DNA of 61,213 nt from an uncultured Pelagibacteraceae bacterium (GCA_902569285.1 CACFTS010000003.1:1-61213); one strand, 5' to 3'. Positions 49,947 to 60,000 are shown, counted from the first letter of the stretch. Numbers and translations: made by a program. Notes: a model not told the origin generated them from the sequence alone.

Positions 49947-50039
49947 ATATAGTATTCAATTCTTACCTAGACTATATATATGATATTTTTGATTAAAATT
50001 CAATATTGATAATTTTTAATAATAATCTAGATTCTTTTT

Positions 50040-51224
50040 ATGATTGAATATTTGGAGCTTTTAAGAATAATTTTAAGTTATTTAGTACCTTTTTTAATAC
50101 TTCTTACAATTGTGGTTTTTATTCATGAATATGGACATTATTATTTTGCAAGAAAATATCGAGTAGGGGTGACTATTTTTTCAGTTGGTTTTGGAAAAGA
50201 ATTATTTGGCTGGACAGATAAAAATGGAACTCGATGGCGATTTTCAGCAATTCCATTTGGTGGTTATGTTAAGTTTTTTGGGGATCATAGCATTTTTAGT
50301 GATTTTAATAGAGATAAACTTAGAAAAAAATATAATGAAGAAGAGCAAAAAAAATTACTCGCTTTTAAACCTTTATATCAAAGAAACTTAATTGCTTTTG
50401 GTGGACCATTAGCTAATTTCATATTAGCTTTTATAATTTTCGTTTCTGTCTTCATGTTTGTTGGTAAAGACATGACTCCCGCTTCAATATCTGAAGTTCA
50501 AAAAGAAAGCCCCGCAGAGATATATGGTTTAAAGCAAAATGATATTTTACTCAATATTGATGGTAACAAGGTTGAGAGTTTATTAGATGTTTCTAAATTT
50601 ATTATGCTTTCAACAGGTGATTTTGTTGAATTTGTCGTATCAAGAAATGATCAAGAATATAAACTAAAAGTAAAACCTAACTTAGTTGAAACGGTAGATG
50701 ATTTTGGCAATCCCTTAGAAAAGAGAATAGTTGGGATAATAATAGGCCCAAATAATAATAAAATTAATCATGTTAAATTAGGCCCAACAAAAGCTGCATA
50801 TTATGCAGTAAAAGAAATATTCTTTGTAAGTCAAAAAACTTTAGAAATGCTTTGGGGGTATATTCAAAAATTATGGGGTAAAGGTTATGGAGATTTAAGA
50901 CAATTAGGTGGACCAATTAAAATTGCTCAAATTTCAGGTGAAGTTGCTAAAATGGGAATATTGCCATTCATTATGATTATTTCTTATATTTCAATAAGCC
51001 TTGGTTTATTTAATTTATTTCCAATACCTTTATTAGATGGTGGTCATATTGCCTTAAATACTATTGAAAAATTTAGGGGTAAAGAATTTCAAATAGAAAC
51101 TCTTGAAAATACTTTTCGAATCGGAATTATAATTATTGGAAGTTTGATGATTTTTACAGTTTTTAATGATGTTAATAGCAATCTAAATAAGATAATTGGC
51201 TATTTTGGAAATTTTTTAAATTAA
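50040..51224 (+). CDS. rseP: RseP-like site-2 zinc metalloprotease
   Basis: VFIHEYGHYYFARKYRV (HExxH), PDZ-like region, LGLFNLFPIPLLDGGHI. Confidence 0.92.
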   Translation: MIEYLELLRIILSYLVPFLILLTIVVFIHEYGHYYFARKYRVGVTIFSVGFGKELFGWTDKNGTRWRFSAIPFGGYVKFFGDHSIFSDFNRDKLRKKYNEEEQKKLLAFKPLYQRNLIAFGGPLANFILAFIIFVSVFMFVGKDMTPASISEVQKESPAEIYGLKQNDILLNIDGNKVESLLDVSKFIMLSTGDFVEFVVSRNDQEYKLKVKPNLVETVDDFGNPLEKRIVGIIIGPNNNKINHVKLGPTKAAYYAVKEIFFVSQKTLEMLWGYIQKLWGKGYGDLRQLGGPIKIAQISGEVAKMGILPFIMIISYISISLGLFNLFPIPLLDGGHIALNTIEKFRGKEFQIETLENTFRIGIIIIGSLMIFTVFNDVNSNLNKIIGYFGNFLN

Positions 51225-51361
51225 AAAAAACCCTTATAAATTAAGCTTTTTTTAAAATTACAATATCTTGTGTATAACTTTTAACGATATACTAAAAAAA
51301 GTCTTGATTTATCAATACTTTTGATAAAAATAGCAAATAACCTAATAAAACCGGAGCTAAA

Positions 51362-51637
51362 ATGAATAAAAAACAATTGATAGTCAAGCTTTCAGGGGCT
51401 TTAAATCTAAGTAAAGCAGATGCTGAAAGAACTTTTGACACGATTACCAACACTATTTTGGATGCTTTAAAAGGTGATGATTCAGTTAAGATAGCTGGAT
51501 TTGGTACTTACAAAGTAGCTAAAAGAAAAGCTCGAGTTGGAAGAAATCCTAGAACTGGTGAGCAGATTCAAATCGCTGCATCACAAAAGGTTAAATTCTT
51601 ACCTGCTAAAGCTTTAAAAGAAGTATTCAATAAATAA
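51362..51637 (+). CDS. HU-family DNA-binding protein
   Basis: MNKKQLIVKLSGALNLSKADAERTFD...GRNPRTGEQIQIAASQKVKFLPAKALKE. Confidence 0.95.
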   Translation: MNKKQLIVKLSGALNLSKADAERTFDTITNTILDALKGDDSVKIAGFGTYKVAKRKARVGRNPRTGEQIQIAASQKVKFLPAKALKEVFNK

Positions 51638-51643
51638 TATTAT

Positions 51644-51682
51644 TAAACAGCCTTAACGAAAATAACGTTAAGGCTGTTTCTA
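51644..51682 (+). terminator. Rho-independent terminator after HU gene
   Basis: AAACAGCCTTAACG-AAAATAA-CGTTAAGGCTGTTTCT. Confidence 0.8.
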
Positions 51683-51781
51683 TATGCAAATTATGCATAC
51701 CTATTTTTAATCAATAACATTAGTTTTTAGAATTTATAAAATTAAAAGCTCTTAAATAGATAATTTTAATTAGGAGTTTAT

Positions 51782-53074
51782 ATGAAAAAACATTTATTAA
51801 TTTTTACATTAACAGGGATTTTATTTTTCTCTCTAATAGAATCCAGTTCTGCAGCAACAACAATATCTGAAGAAGGTCAATATATATTCAATACCTTAGC
51901 TTTTTATATTGGTGGAGTTTTAGTTGCTTTGATGGCTGCTGGATTTTGTATGTTAGAAAGTGGTTTAGTTACTACAAAAAGTGTATCTACAATTGCAGCA
52001 AAAAATGTTGGAAAATTTGCTATTGCTTCATTAGTATTCTTTTTTTGGGGATATAATTTAGCTTATGGTATTCCAGAAGGTGGATATATAGGAAAATTTT
52101 TAATTTGGAGTGAAGCTTCAAAAATTAGCACTGGTTATTCTGATAGTTCTGATTGGTTTTTTCAAGCAATGTTTGTTTGTGCAACAGTTTCAATAGTTTC
52201 AGGTGCGGTAGCAGAAAGAATAAAGATTTGGCCTTTCTTTTTCTTTGCAATTGCTATGGCTGGATTTATTTACCCAGTATCTATGGGATGGCAATGGGGT
52301 AAAGGTTGGTTATATACTTCAGGTTTTTCTGATTTTGCTGGATCTACTTTAGTTCATGCTTGTGGTGGAGCAGCGGCTTTGGCTGGTGTTATTGTATTAG
52401 GAGCAAGAAATGGAAGATTTGGCGCTAAAGGTCAAAAAATATCTATGGAACCTTTTGCAGCTTCTTCAATTCCTTTAGTAACGCTTGGCACTTTTTTGCT
52501 TTGGTTTGGATGGTTTGGTTTTAATGGTTTTAGTCAATTAGCAATGGGTACTTTTAGTGATGCTACTGCAATAACTAAAATTGCAGTTAATACTCATCTT
52601 GCTGGAGCAGCTGGTTGTGTAACCGGAGCTATTATTACTAGATTAATTGGAGGTAAAACTGACATTATAATGATGTTGAACGGTGCATTAGCAGGTTTAG
52701 TTTCAATTACCGCTGAACCTTTAACACCAACACCACTTCAAGCAATTATAATTGGTTCGATTGGTTCAATAATTATGTACTACGGTACAAAATTTTTAGA
52801 AAGTCAAAGACTAGATGATGTTGTTGGAGCAATTCCTGTTCACATGTTTGCTGGTATTTGGGGTACATTAGCTGTACCAATTACTAATGCAGAAACATTA
52901 TTTGGAACTCAAATGATGGGAGCACTTTCAGTTTGTGTGTTTAGTTTTATTCTTTCTTATATCGTTTTTAAAGCAATGAAAGAAACAATTGGTATAAGAA
53001 TTAGTAAACAAGCTGAAAAACTCGGAACAGATGTATCTGAAATTGGTGTTGCAGCATATGCAATACGTGATTAA
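51782..53074 (+). CDS. amtB: Ammonium transporter
   Basis: Signal peptide; FCMLESGLVTTKS; DFAGSTLVHACGGAAALAGVIVLG; NTHLAGAAGCVTGAI. Confidence 0.95.
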   Translation: MKKHLLIFTLTGILFFSLIESSSAATTISEEGQYIFNTLAFYIGGVLVALMAAGFCMLESGLVTTKSVSTIAAKNVGKFAIASLVFFFWGYNLAYGIPEGGYIGKFLIWSEASKISTGYSDSSDWFFQAMFVCATVSIVSGAVAERIKIWPFFFFAIAMAGFIYPVSMGWQWGKGWLYTSGFSDFAGSTLVHACGGAAALAGVIVLGARNGRFGAKGQKISMEPFAASSIPLVTLGTFLLWFGWFGFNGFSQLAMGTFSDATAITKIAVNTHLAGAAGCVTGAIITRLIGGKTDIIMMLNGALAGLVSITAEPLTPTPLQAIIIGSIGSIIMYYGTKFLESQRLDDVVGAIPVHMFAGIWGTLAVPITNAETLFGTQMMGALSVCVFSFILSYIVFKAMKETIGIRISKQAEKLGTDVSEIGVAAYAIRD

Positions 53075-53092
53075 TTGTTAATAATAACAATA

Positions 53093-53156
53093 AAGGGACT
53101 CTTCACTCTCTGTGTATTCTCCGCGATTACTCTTATTGAAGGGTCCCTTATTTTTA
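53093..53156. terminator. Long-loop terminator-like hairpin between amtB and convergent GT9 gene
   Basis: 13-nt arms AAGGGACTCTTCA / TGAAGGGTCCCTT (one G-U), 31-nt loop, then ATTTTTA. Confidence 0.75.
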
Positions 53157-54143
53157 TAAATTATTAACTATGTGTTCAAAAACTTCATTTGGTTTAAGTT
53201 TTTTCATTCCACTTCTGTCTCTAATCCATATATTATCAACATAATCCTTGGGTGTTATTGGTTTAATTTTACTATATTTTAATTCACTTACAGGATCAGT
53301 TGCAATTAGACCAAAAGTTTTTATTCCTAAAGCTGCAGATAAGTTTAAAGGACCTGAATTGTTACCCACATAAAAGTCAGAATTTTTAATTGCTAAAATC
53401 AGTCCCTGAAGATCTTTATTGGAACAATCTATAAAATACTCTCTTTTTGAGTCATTTTTAATTTTTTTAGCTATATGAGATTTGTCAGGACCACAAATTA
53501 AATAGATATAATCAAATAGTTTTTTTTCATATAACAAATCAGCTAGTTTTATAAAATCTTCTTCATACCACATCTTAAAATCTTCAAATGAGTCAACACC
53601 AAATGCTATTTTTTTTCCATCAACCAAAAGATCATCATTGTTCTCTTTAAATCGTTCAATATTAACTTCTAAGTTTGGAAATTTATTATTTAAAGTTATA
53701 GAATTAATTTTTAATAATTTTTGAGATTGTTCAGAGTAATTTAATTTCCAGTCTTCTTCATTTAAGTAATTTTTGGTAGTGATCCATTTTTTTTGATTTT
53801 TAAATCCTGGTCCTATTATATTTTTGATCCCAGCTAATTTTGCAGCAATTGCAGGTTTATTTACTTTGTCTAAAATATAAACGTAATCGTATTTTTCTGA
53901 ATTAAATATTTTTTTTAATTTAAAAACATCTATCCAATAAGCCAAACCTTTTCGAAATTCATTATAATAAATTTTATTAACATGGTTTAAGTCTTTTAAA
54001 ATATTTTGTGCTTGAGTTTTTTTTCTAACAATTAAATCAACTTTACCATTATAATGTTCGCTAATTGCTTTAATGTAAGGTAATTGCCAAATTAAATCAC
54101 CTAATTTGTGATGTGTATAAACTATACAAATTTTTTTATTCAT
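53154..54143 (-). CDS. Glycosyltransferase family 9 (heptosyltransferase-like)
   Basis: CIVYTHHKLGDLIWQLPYIKAI...DFYVGNNSGPLNLSAALGIKTFGL. Confidence 0.82.
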   Translation of the reverse strand: MNKKICIVYTHHKLGDLIWQLPYIKAISEHYNGKVDLIVRKKTQAQNILKDLNHVNKIYYNEFRKGLAYWIDVFKLKKIFNSEKYDYVYILDKVNKPAIAAKLAGIKNIIGPGFKNQKKWITTKNYLNEEDWKLNYSEQSQKLLKINSITLNNKFPNLEVNIERFKENNDDLLVDGKKIAFGVDSFEDFKMWYEEDFIKLADLLYEKKLFDYIYLICGPDKSHIAKKIKNDSKREYFIDCSNKDLQGLILAIKNSDFYVGNNSGPLNLSAALGIKTFGLIATDPVSELKYSKIKPITPKDYVDNIWIRDRSGMKKLKPNEVFEHIVNNL

Positions 54144-54918
54144 TAAATTTTAATTCAATATCTGGTCCACGTTTACGATTTTTAAAATCCAAACCTTCAA
54201 TTGGATAGGTTCTTTTCGTCCTTTCATCGGTTATTTCAAATTTTTTTGGATTTATAAGTGTCATCTCAATTACCTGTGGAATACCATTTTCATCTAACAT
54301 TCCATAGTTATTTGCATTAATATGTATATTTTTAAGTTTAGTATTTTCAATAAAGTTCTCAACTTTTTTTAAATTTTTTTGCAGATCATGAAATTCAATT
54401 ATAAGTAAATTTATCTTATCCAAGTTTTTATCTATTTCTTCTAGAATTTTGAATTCATCTCCCTCAATGTCTATTTTCAAAAGTATATTTTTATTATTAC
54501 CAATTGCTTCTGAAATAGTTGCTTGGTTTTCTACATCTTCTTTTTGTGAAACAATCTTTTTAATATGATGTTTATTTTTTCCTTTAAAAAAATTTAGATA
54601 ACTTACATATTTAAAAATATCTAATATTTGATTAGGTGTAATTTTTTTTAATAATAGAAATGAAATAAAATCTTTTTTAAATCTTTTTAACCAGAACTGA
54701 CTATCAACTGTGTGGTCATAGGCTTCAACTCTAGAATTCACATTTTTACTGAGAAAATCTTTTTCAAATTCCCAATCATCATTTAGACCACACGTAATTA
54801 TTACTTCAGATTTATCTATTACTCTTTTATCAATGATATATCCCCCATCTTTTTTAGGACCTATCCTAACTAGATTTGATTTGTCTAAATGATAGGGTTT
54901 TAATATTTTAGGTAGCAC
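54136..54918 (-). CDS. FkbM-like methyltransferase
   Basis: LVRIGPKKDGGYIIDKRV...NNKNILLKIDIEGDEFKILEEI. Confidence 0.75.
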   Translation of the reverse strand: MLPKILKPYHLDKSNLVRIGPKKDGGYIIDKRVIDKSEVIITCGLNDDWEFEKDFLSKNVNSRVEAYDHTVDSQFWLKRFKKDFISFLLLKKITPNQILDIFKYVSYLNFFKGKNKHHIKKIVSQKEDVENQATISEAIGNNKNILLKIDIEGDEFKILEEIDKNLDKINLLIIEFHDLQKNLKKVENFIENTKLKNIHINANNYGMLDENGIPQVIEMTLINPKKFEITDERTKRTYPIEGLDFKNRKRGPDIELKFNE

Positions 54919-54967
54919 AATTTTTATTTATGATTATATTAAAAATTATATAATAAATAATTTAATT

Positions 54968-55351
54968 ATGAATATAAAATCATCTCAAACCTTAGTTTCT
55001 GAAGCTTTAGATCAAATTAAAACGATTTCAACAGACGAAGCTCATAAAATGGTTAGTGAAAATCAATGTAATCTTATTGACATAAGAGATATTCGAGAAC
55101 TTGAAAAAGAAGGGAGAGTTGAAAATTCACAACATATTCCAAGAGGAATGTTAGAATTTTGGCTAGATCCTGAAAGTGTTTATTTTAAAGAAGGTAAATT
55201 GGATTTAAATAAAGAAATGGTTTTATTTTGTGCTGGTGGATTAAGATCTGCTTTGGCTGCTAAATCATTAAAAGATATGGGTTTTGAAAAAGTATCACAT
55301 ATCGATGGTGGTTTTGGAGCAATCAAACAAAGTAAATTTAAGATTGTCTAA
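54968..55351 (+). CDS. Rhodanese-like domain protein
   Basis: NLIDIRDIRELEKEGRVENSQHIPRGMLEFW...VLFCAGGLRSALAAKSLKDMGF. Confidence 0.92.
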   Translation: MNIKSSQTLVSEALDQIKTISTDEAHKMVSENQCNLIDIRDIRELEKEGRVENSQHIPRGMLEFWLDPESVYFKEGKLDLNKEMVLFCAGGLRSALAAKSLKDMGFEKVSHIDGGFGAIKQSKFKIV

Positions 55352-55369
55352 GAATTATATTCATCTGAT

Positions 55370-55873
55370 TTAGTCATATAGATTTATGCTTTTGGCATGA
55401 AATATTCTTATTAACCAATAGACAAATAAACCCACAGGACCAATTAAATACGTAACAATCAAAGGTATTATTATTAGAATTTTATTAATGGATAGTTTTT
55501 GGGCATCTTTAACAATCCAACCTCCAGTAAAAAGATTAATGGCAATAAAATGTATCCAAAAAATTATTAAATAAGAATTATTTGAAAATAAATTTGATAA
55601 GTTTTCTAGTCCAAGATAAAGACTAAAATTATCAATAAAATCATAAGAATTTAGATAGGATTTATAAAGCACAAAAATGTAAGCTGTACTAAGAATAAAA
55701 ATGGGAAAAATAGAAGTTACAAAAAATCTACAAAGATGTGATTGTGGAAAAAAAATTAAAATTAGCCAAAAAGGAAGAACCCCTAAATTCACCCAGTAGT
55801 AGAGCATTTCAATTGTAAAATAATTATAAATTTGTTCGATCATTTTAAAATATATTATATTAAATCTACTCAT
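55370..55873 (-). CDS. DUF4281-like small integral membrane protein
   Basis: Four TM segments; FTGGWIVKDAQKLSINKILIIIPLIVTYLIGPVGLFVYWLIR. Confidence 0.6.
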   Translation of the reverse strand: MSRFNIIYFKMIEQIYNYFTIEMLYYWVNLGVLPFWLILIFFPQSHLCRFFVTSIFPIFILSTAYIFVLYKSYLNSYDFIDNFSLYLGLENLSNLFSNNSYLIIFWIHFIAINLFTGGWIVKDAQKLSINKILIIIPLIVTYLIGPVGLFVYWLIRIFHAKSINLYD

Positions 55874-56435
55874 GATTCCTATAAGAAATAGAAAAAAAAC
55901 ATTACAGTTAACCGTTGAGGAAATGAGAAATTTTGCGTTTGCTTATACTGAAAAATATGCTCCTTCTAAACAACAACTTAAAACTTACCTTTTGAAGAAA
56001 TATCTTAAAGCTTCAATACCAAATGTTAAAAAACAAGATATAACCAATTTAATTGATATTGTTTTATCTGATCTGGAAAAAAACAAATTTATTAATGATC
56101 AATTTTATTCTGATAGCAAAGCAAAAAGTATGATTCAAAGAGGAAGTTCAATTAATAAAATAAGAAATTACTTAATTGGAAAAGGTATAAATAATGAATT
56201 TATTAAAGATACAGTTAATAAAATCCAAGATCAAAATTCTGATCAAGATTTTTTTTCTGCAATAAAAATTTGCAAAAAGAAAAGAATTGGACCTGCGAGA
56301 ACTGAAGATAATAGGCCTTTATTTTATAAAAAAGATGTTTCTTTATTAGCAAGAAATGGTTTTGATTTTGAAACTTCAAAAAAAGTAATGAATATTAGTA
56401 AAGATGATTATTTAAAAATAATTAAATTACTTTAA
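55872..56435 (+). CDS. recX: Regulatory protein RecX
   Basis: FAFAYTEKYAPSKQQLKTYLLKK...LEKNKFINDQFYSDSKAKSMIQRGSSINKIRNYLIGKGI. Confidence 0.85.
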   Translation: MIPIRNRKKTLQLTVEEMRNFAFAYTEKYAPSKQQLKTYLLKKYLKASIPNVKKQDITNLIDIVLSDLEKNKFINDQFYSDSKAKSMIQRGSSINKIRNYLIGKGINNEFIKDTVNKIQDQNSDQDFFSAIKICKKKRIGPARTEDNRPLFYKKDVSLLARNGFDFETSKKVMNISKDDYLKIIKLL

Positions 56436-56570
56436 TTTTGTCTCTTTTTCTTTTTTAGCCAAGAAGTCAATTTTACTTTTAAGATAATTTCTTACAAAAA
56501 CAAAAACCAATAATCCAAAAATTGAGACAGATATGATTATGATCAATATTATTCTTAACTGTTCATCCAT
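56427..56570 (-). CDS. Small 47-aa single-TM protein (not in ORF track)
   Basis: MDEQLRIILIIIISVSIFGLLVFVFVRNYLKSKIDFLAKKEKETKLK*; ATG overlaps the cysQ-like stop. Confidence 0.55.
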   Translation of the reverse strand: MDEQLRIILIIIISVSIFGLLVFVFVRNYLKSKIDFLAKKEKETKLK

Positions 56571-57343
56571 TATAAAATGTTTTTACTTTTTAAAATTAAA
56601 CTGGGGTTTTTAAAATTTTTTTTTCCATATTTTATTTCTTTATTTTCAAAATCTGTAACAATTCCTCCTGCATGTTTTAAAATTGCATGACCAGCAGCGA
56701 TATCCCATTCATAAGCTCTTGGTTCAGCTACATAACCATCATATTCTCCAGCAGCTATAACACAAAATTTTAAAGAACTTTTCATTCTTACAGATTTTTT
56801 AACATTAAATTTTTCATGAATTTTTTCTATCTCTGGTTTAATTTTATTTGAATAAGATACAAATTTAATTTCATTTTTATCAAAATTTTTCGAACAATTT
56901 AGTTCAACTGTTTTTCCATTTACAATTTCAAAAGCAGAATTTTCTCCATATGAATAAAACATTCTTTTTTTTGATGGTGCATAGATTAATCCGGCAGCAG
57001 GATTTTTATTTATAATCAAACCAGCATTTATAGTAAATTCTTCTAAGTTATTAATGTAATCATGAGTACCATCTATAGGATCAACTAACCAAAAATCTTT
57101 TAGATCGTTTAATGATTTATTGTCCGATGTTTCTTCAGAAATAATTGGTAAGTGAGGTGTAATTTCTTTTAATTTTTGTGTAATGATTTTATTTACTTCT
57201 AAGTCCCCATTACTAACAGGTGTATTATCAGATTTAATTTTTTTTATTAGTCCTTTATCTCTAAGATCTAAAGATACTTTGCCAGCATAAAGAAAAGTAT
57301 CTATTAATTCTTCAACAGTTTTTTTTATATTTAGTTCAGTCAT
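56570..57343 (-). CDS. Inositol monophosphatase family / 3'(2'),5'-bisphosphate nucleotidase (CysQ-like)
   Basis: DNTPVSNGDLEVNKIIT...IISEETS...FWLVDPIDGTHDYIN...EPRAYEWDIAAGHAILKHAGG. Confidence 0.9.
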   Translation of the reverse strand: MTELNIKKTVEELIDTFLYAGKVSLDLRDKGLIKKIKSDNTPVSNGDLEVNKIITQKLKEITPHLPIISEETSDNKSLNDLKDFWLVDPIDGTHDYINNLEEFTINAGLIINKNPAAGLIYAPSKKRMFYSYGENSAFEIVNGKTVELNCSKNFDKNEIKFVSYSNKIKPEIEKIHEKFNVKKSVRMKSSLKFCVIAAGEYDGYVAEPRAYEWDIAAGHAILKHAGGIVTDFENKEIKYGKKNFKNPSLILKSKNIL

Positions 57344-57506
57344 TTAATTTCATTAATTCTATATTTTGTGCGTTTATTACTTTTTTCCCAACATTTTCGA
57401 AATTTACAGTCACTTTATCTTTAATAATTGATTGGACTTGACCTATTCCCCATTCTTTATTTAATGGATTTACTACTTTATCACCCGGTTCATAATCTAA
57501 TATCAT
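57336..57506 (-). CDS. DUF3553-like 56-aa protein (not in ORF track)
   Basis: [56 protein letters not shown]; stop overlaps cysQ-like start. Confidence 0.8.
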   Translation of the reverse strand: MILDYEPGDKVVNPLNKEWGIGQVQSIIKDKVTVNFENVGKKVINAQNIELMKLND

Positions 57507-57547
57507 TTAATTTAACTTATATTAGAAATAAGTATAAATACCATCAA

Positions 57548-58666
57548 ATGAATAGAGAATTAAATTCTATAGGTTTTAATAAAAAACCTTCAGATACAAC
57601 AGTGGTTGTGGCAATGTCAGGTGGTGTAGACTCATCTACTGTAGCAGGCATGATGAAGAAAGAAGGTTACAATGTTATTGGTATAACATTAAAACTTTAT
57701 GATGATGGTAAAGAAGTTGCAGCTTCAAAACAATGTTGTTCTGGTCAAGATATAATGGATGCAAAAAGAGTAGCTAATAAATTAGATATAGAACATAAAA
57801 TTTTATATTACCAAAATAAATTTAAACAAGGAGTTATTGATAATTTTGTCGAAAGTTATTTAAAAGGCGAAACACCAATTCCATGTATTCAGTGTAATCA
57901 GACAGTTAAATTTAAAGACTTATTTGAAGTTTCAAAAGATCTAAATGCTGATGCTTTAATTACTGGTCATTATGTTAAAAGTATTACCACTAATGATACA
58001 ACCAACATGTATAGAGCAATTGATGAGAATAGGGATCAAAGTTATTTTTTATTTAACACAACGAGAGAACAATTAGATTATTTAAGATTTCCATTAGGGG
58101 GTTTGCTGAAAAATGAAACTAGAGAAATTGCAAAAAAACTTGATCTAAATGTTGCAGATAAACCTGATAGTCAGGATATTTGTTTTGTTCCAAATGGTGA
58201 TTATGCTTCTGTAATACAAAAATTTAAACCTAACTCTTTTAAAAAGGGAAATATTAAAAATTTAAATGATCAAGTTATAGGTGTTCATGACGGAATTATA
58301 AATTTTACAATAGGTCAAAGAAAAGGAATTAAAGTTTCTGATAAAGATCCTCTCTATGTTTTAAAAATAAATTCTGAAAAAAATGAAATCGTAGTAGGTC
58401 CAAAAGAAAATTTAGCTAAAAAGCATATTCTACTGAAAGAATTGAATTTACTTTCTGATAAGAAAGAATTTGAAAAAAATATCTACGTTAAAGTTAGATC
58501 TACCGGCAAATTATTAGATGCAAAAGTAATTTTTAACGATCAAAATAAAGCTGATGTAGAGCTTGTAAATTCAGAGGATGGAATCTCACCTGGACAAGCA
58601 TGTGTTTTTTACAATAAAGACCCTATTGGCTATAAAGTTTTAGGAGGTGGCTGGATTCTTGAATAA
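57548..58666 (+). CDS. mnmA: tRNA-specific 2-thiouridylase MnmA (start revised from 57428)
   Basis: [48 protein letters not shown]; upstream in-frame extension is antisense to the DUF3553 gene. Confidence 0.93.
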   Translation: MNRELNSIGFNKKPSDTTVVVAMSGGVDSSTVAGMMKKEGYNVIGITLKLYDDGKEVAASKQCCSGQDIMDAKRVANKLDIEHKILYYQNKFKQGVIDNFVESYLKGETPIPCIQCNQTVKFKDLFEVSKDLNADALITGHYVKSITTNDTTNMYRAIDENRDQSYFLFNTTREQLDYLRFPLGGLLKNETREIAKKLDLNVADKPDSQDICFVPNGDYASVIQKFKPNSFKKGNIKNLNDQVIGVHDGIINFTIGQRKGIKVSDKDPLYVLKINSEKNEIVVGPKENLAKKHILLKELNLLSDKKEFEKNIYVKVRSTGKLLDAKVIFNDQNKADVELVNSEDGISPGQACVFYNKDPIGYKVLGGGWILE

Positions 58667-58667
58667 G

Positions 58668-58751
58668 CTATTTTTTCTTATTTTTCTTTCTAGCTCTTCT
58701 TTTTTTTGAGCCCATTTTTCTTCGGCCTCTATGTTTTTTTGGGTAACTCAT
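58668..58751 (-). CDS. 27-aa highly basic micro-ORF
   Basis: AGGAGTTA-ATG then MSYPKKHRGRRKMGSKKRRARKKNKKK*. Confidence 0.55.
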   Translation of the reverse strand: MSYPKKHRGRRKMGSKKRRARKKNKKK

Positions 58752-58797
58752 TAACTCCTATTCATTAATTTATTGAATTTTCTACTGGGATATAGCA

Positions 58798-60000
58798 TTG
58801 TCTTTTAAGCATATCAATTTTTTTATGAAAAAATCTTTTAAAACTTTTTTAAAACATACTGCAAAAGACTTTCATAATCAGTCAGTAAACCCACCAGTTG
58901 TTAGAGCTTCGACTATTATATTTAAGTCAATGCAACATATTAGAAAGACTCAAGCAAAAGCACAAAAAAATCCAACAGGTGGCCATTACGATTATGGCAG
59001 ACAAGGAACCTCAACATCACACATATTACAAAAAATTTTAACTAAGCTTGAAGAAAGTTATCATGTATTCACAACTCCAACAGGTTTTGGATCTGTCTTT
59101 TTAGCAATATTTAGTGTTGTCAGACCTGGAGATGAAATGATAGTTGCAGATCCTGTTTATAGTCCTACAAGAGATTTAACTCAAGATTATCTTAAGGAAT
59201 TTAAAATAAAAACAGTTTTTTACAATCCACATGATTTAAAAACATTAGAAAATAATATTACAAAAAAAACTAAATTAATTTTTGTTGAAAACCCAGGAAG
59301 TAATTCTTTTGAATTTCAAGATCTAGGAAAAATTATATCAATAGCCAAAAAAAATAAAATTTATACAGCAATAGATAATACTTGGGCAACACCTTATTAT
59401 TTTAAACCAATTAAACTTGGTTTTGATATGTCAATTGTATCAGCAACAAAATATTACTCGGGTCATTCAGACGTGATGGGAGGAAGTTTAGCGGTTAATA
59501 AAAAAGTTTTTAATAAAGTAAGAGCTGCTGAAAGAATAACAGGTTTAAGATTAGGACCTGATGATGCATATTTAATTACTAGAGGGTTAAGAACTCTTGA
59601 TGTTAGACTAGATAGGCATAGAGAAAATGCAAAAAAAGTTGCTGGTTTTTTATCTAAAAATAAAAAATTTAAATTACTTTATCCTTATAAAAAAGACTCT
59701 TTTAATTTTAGAATGTGGAAAAAATATTATTCAGGTGCTTCAGGTTTAATGGGATTAAAAATTAAAGCAAAAAATGTAAATTCAGTTAGGAAATTTGTTA
59801 ACTCACTTAAACTATTTGGATATGGTTATAGCTGGGGTAGTTTTGAAAGTTTAGCATTACATCAAGAATTTAGAGAAACTGGAAACAGAAAATATCTGAA
59901 TTTAGCTAAAGATGAACACCTTGTTAGACTACATATAGGTCTTGAAGATCCTAATGACTTAATTGCTGATATCAAGCAAGCTTTGAGACATTTAAAATGA
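58798..60000 (+). CDS. PLP-dependent trans-sulfuration enzyme, cystathionine beta-lyase-like (start may be ATG 58825)
   Basis: YDYGRQGTSTSHILQKILTKLE...IDNTWATPYYFKPIKLGFDMSIVSATKYYSGHSDVMGG. Confidence 0.9.
   Translation: MSFKHINFFMKKSFKTFLKHTAKDFHNQSVNPPVVRASTIIFKSMQHIRKTQAKAQKNPTGGHYDYGRQGTSTSHILQKILTKLEESYHVFTTPTGFGSVFLAIFSVVRPGDEMIVADPVYSPTRDLTQDYLKEFKIKTVFYNPHDLKTLENNITKKTKLIFVENPGSNSFEFQDLGKIISIAKKNKIYTAIDNTWATPYYFKPIKLGFDMSIVSATKYYSGHSDVMGGSLAVNKKVFNKVRAAERITGLRLGPDDAYLITRGLRTLDVRLDRHRENAKKVAGFLSKNKKFKLLYPYKKDSFNFRMWKKYYSGASGLMGLKIKAKNVNSVRKFVNSLKLFGYGYSWGSFESLALHQEFRETGNRKYLNLAKDEHLVRLHIGLEDPNDLIADIKQALRHLK

Noticed and set aside
50185-50391. 68-aa plus-strand ORF inside rseP
   Set aside because: Alternative frame fully within the well-supported site-2 protease gene.
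57428-57547. N-terminal 40-aa extension of the mnmA ORF in the track
   Set aside because: Antisense to the DUF3553-like gene (57336-57506); MnmA homology begins after Met at 57548.
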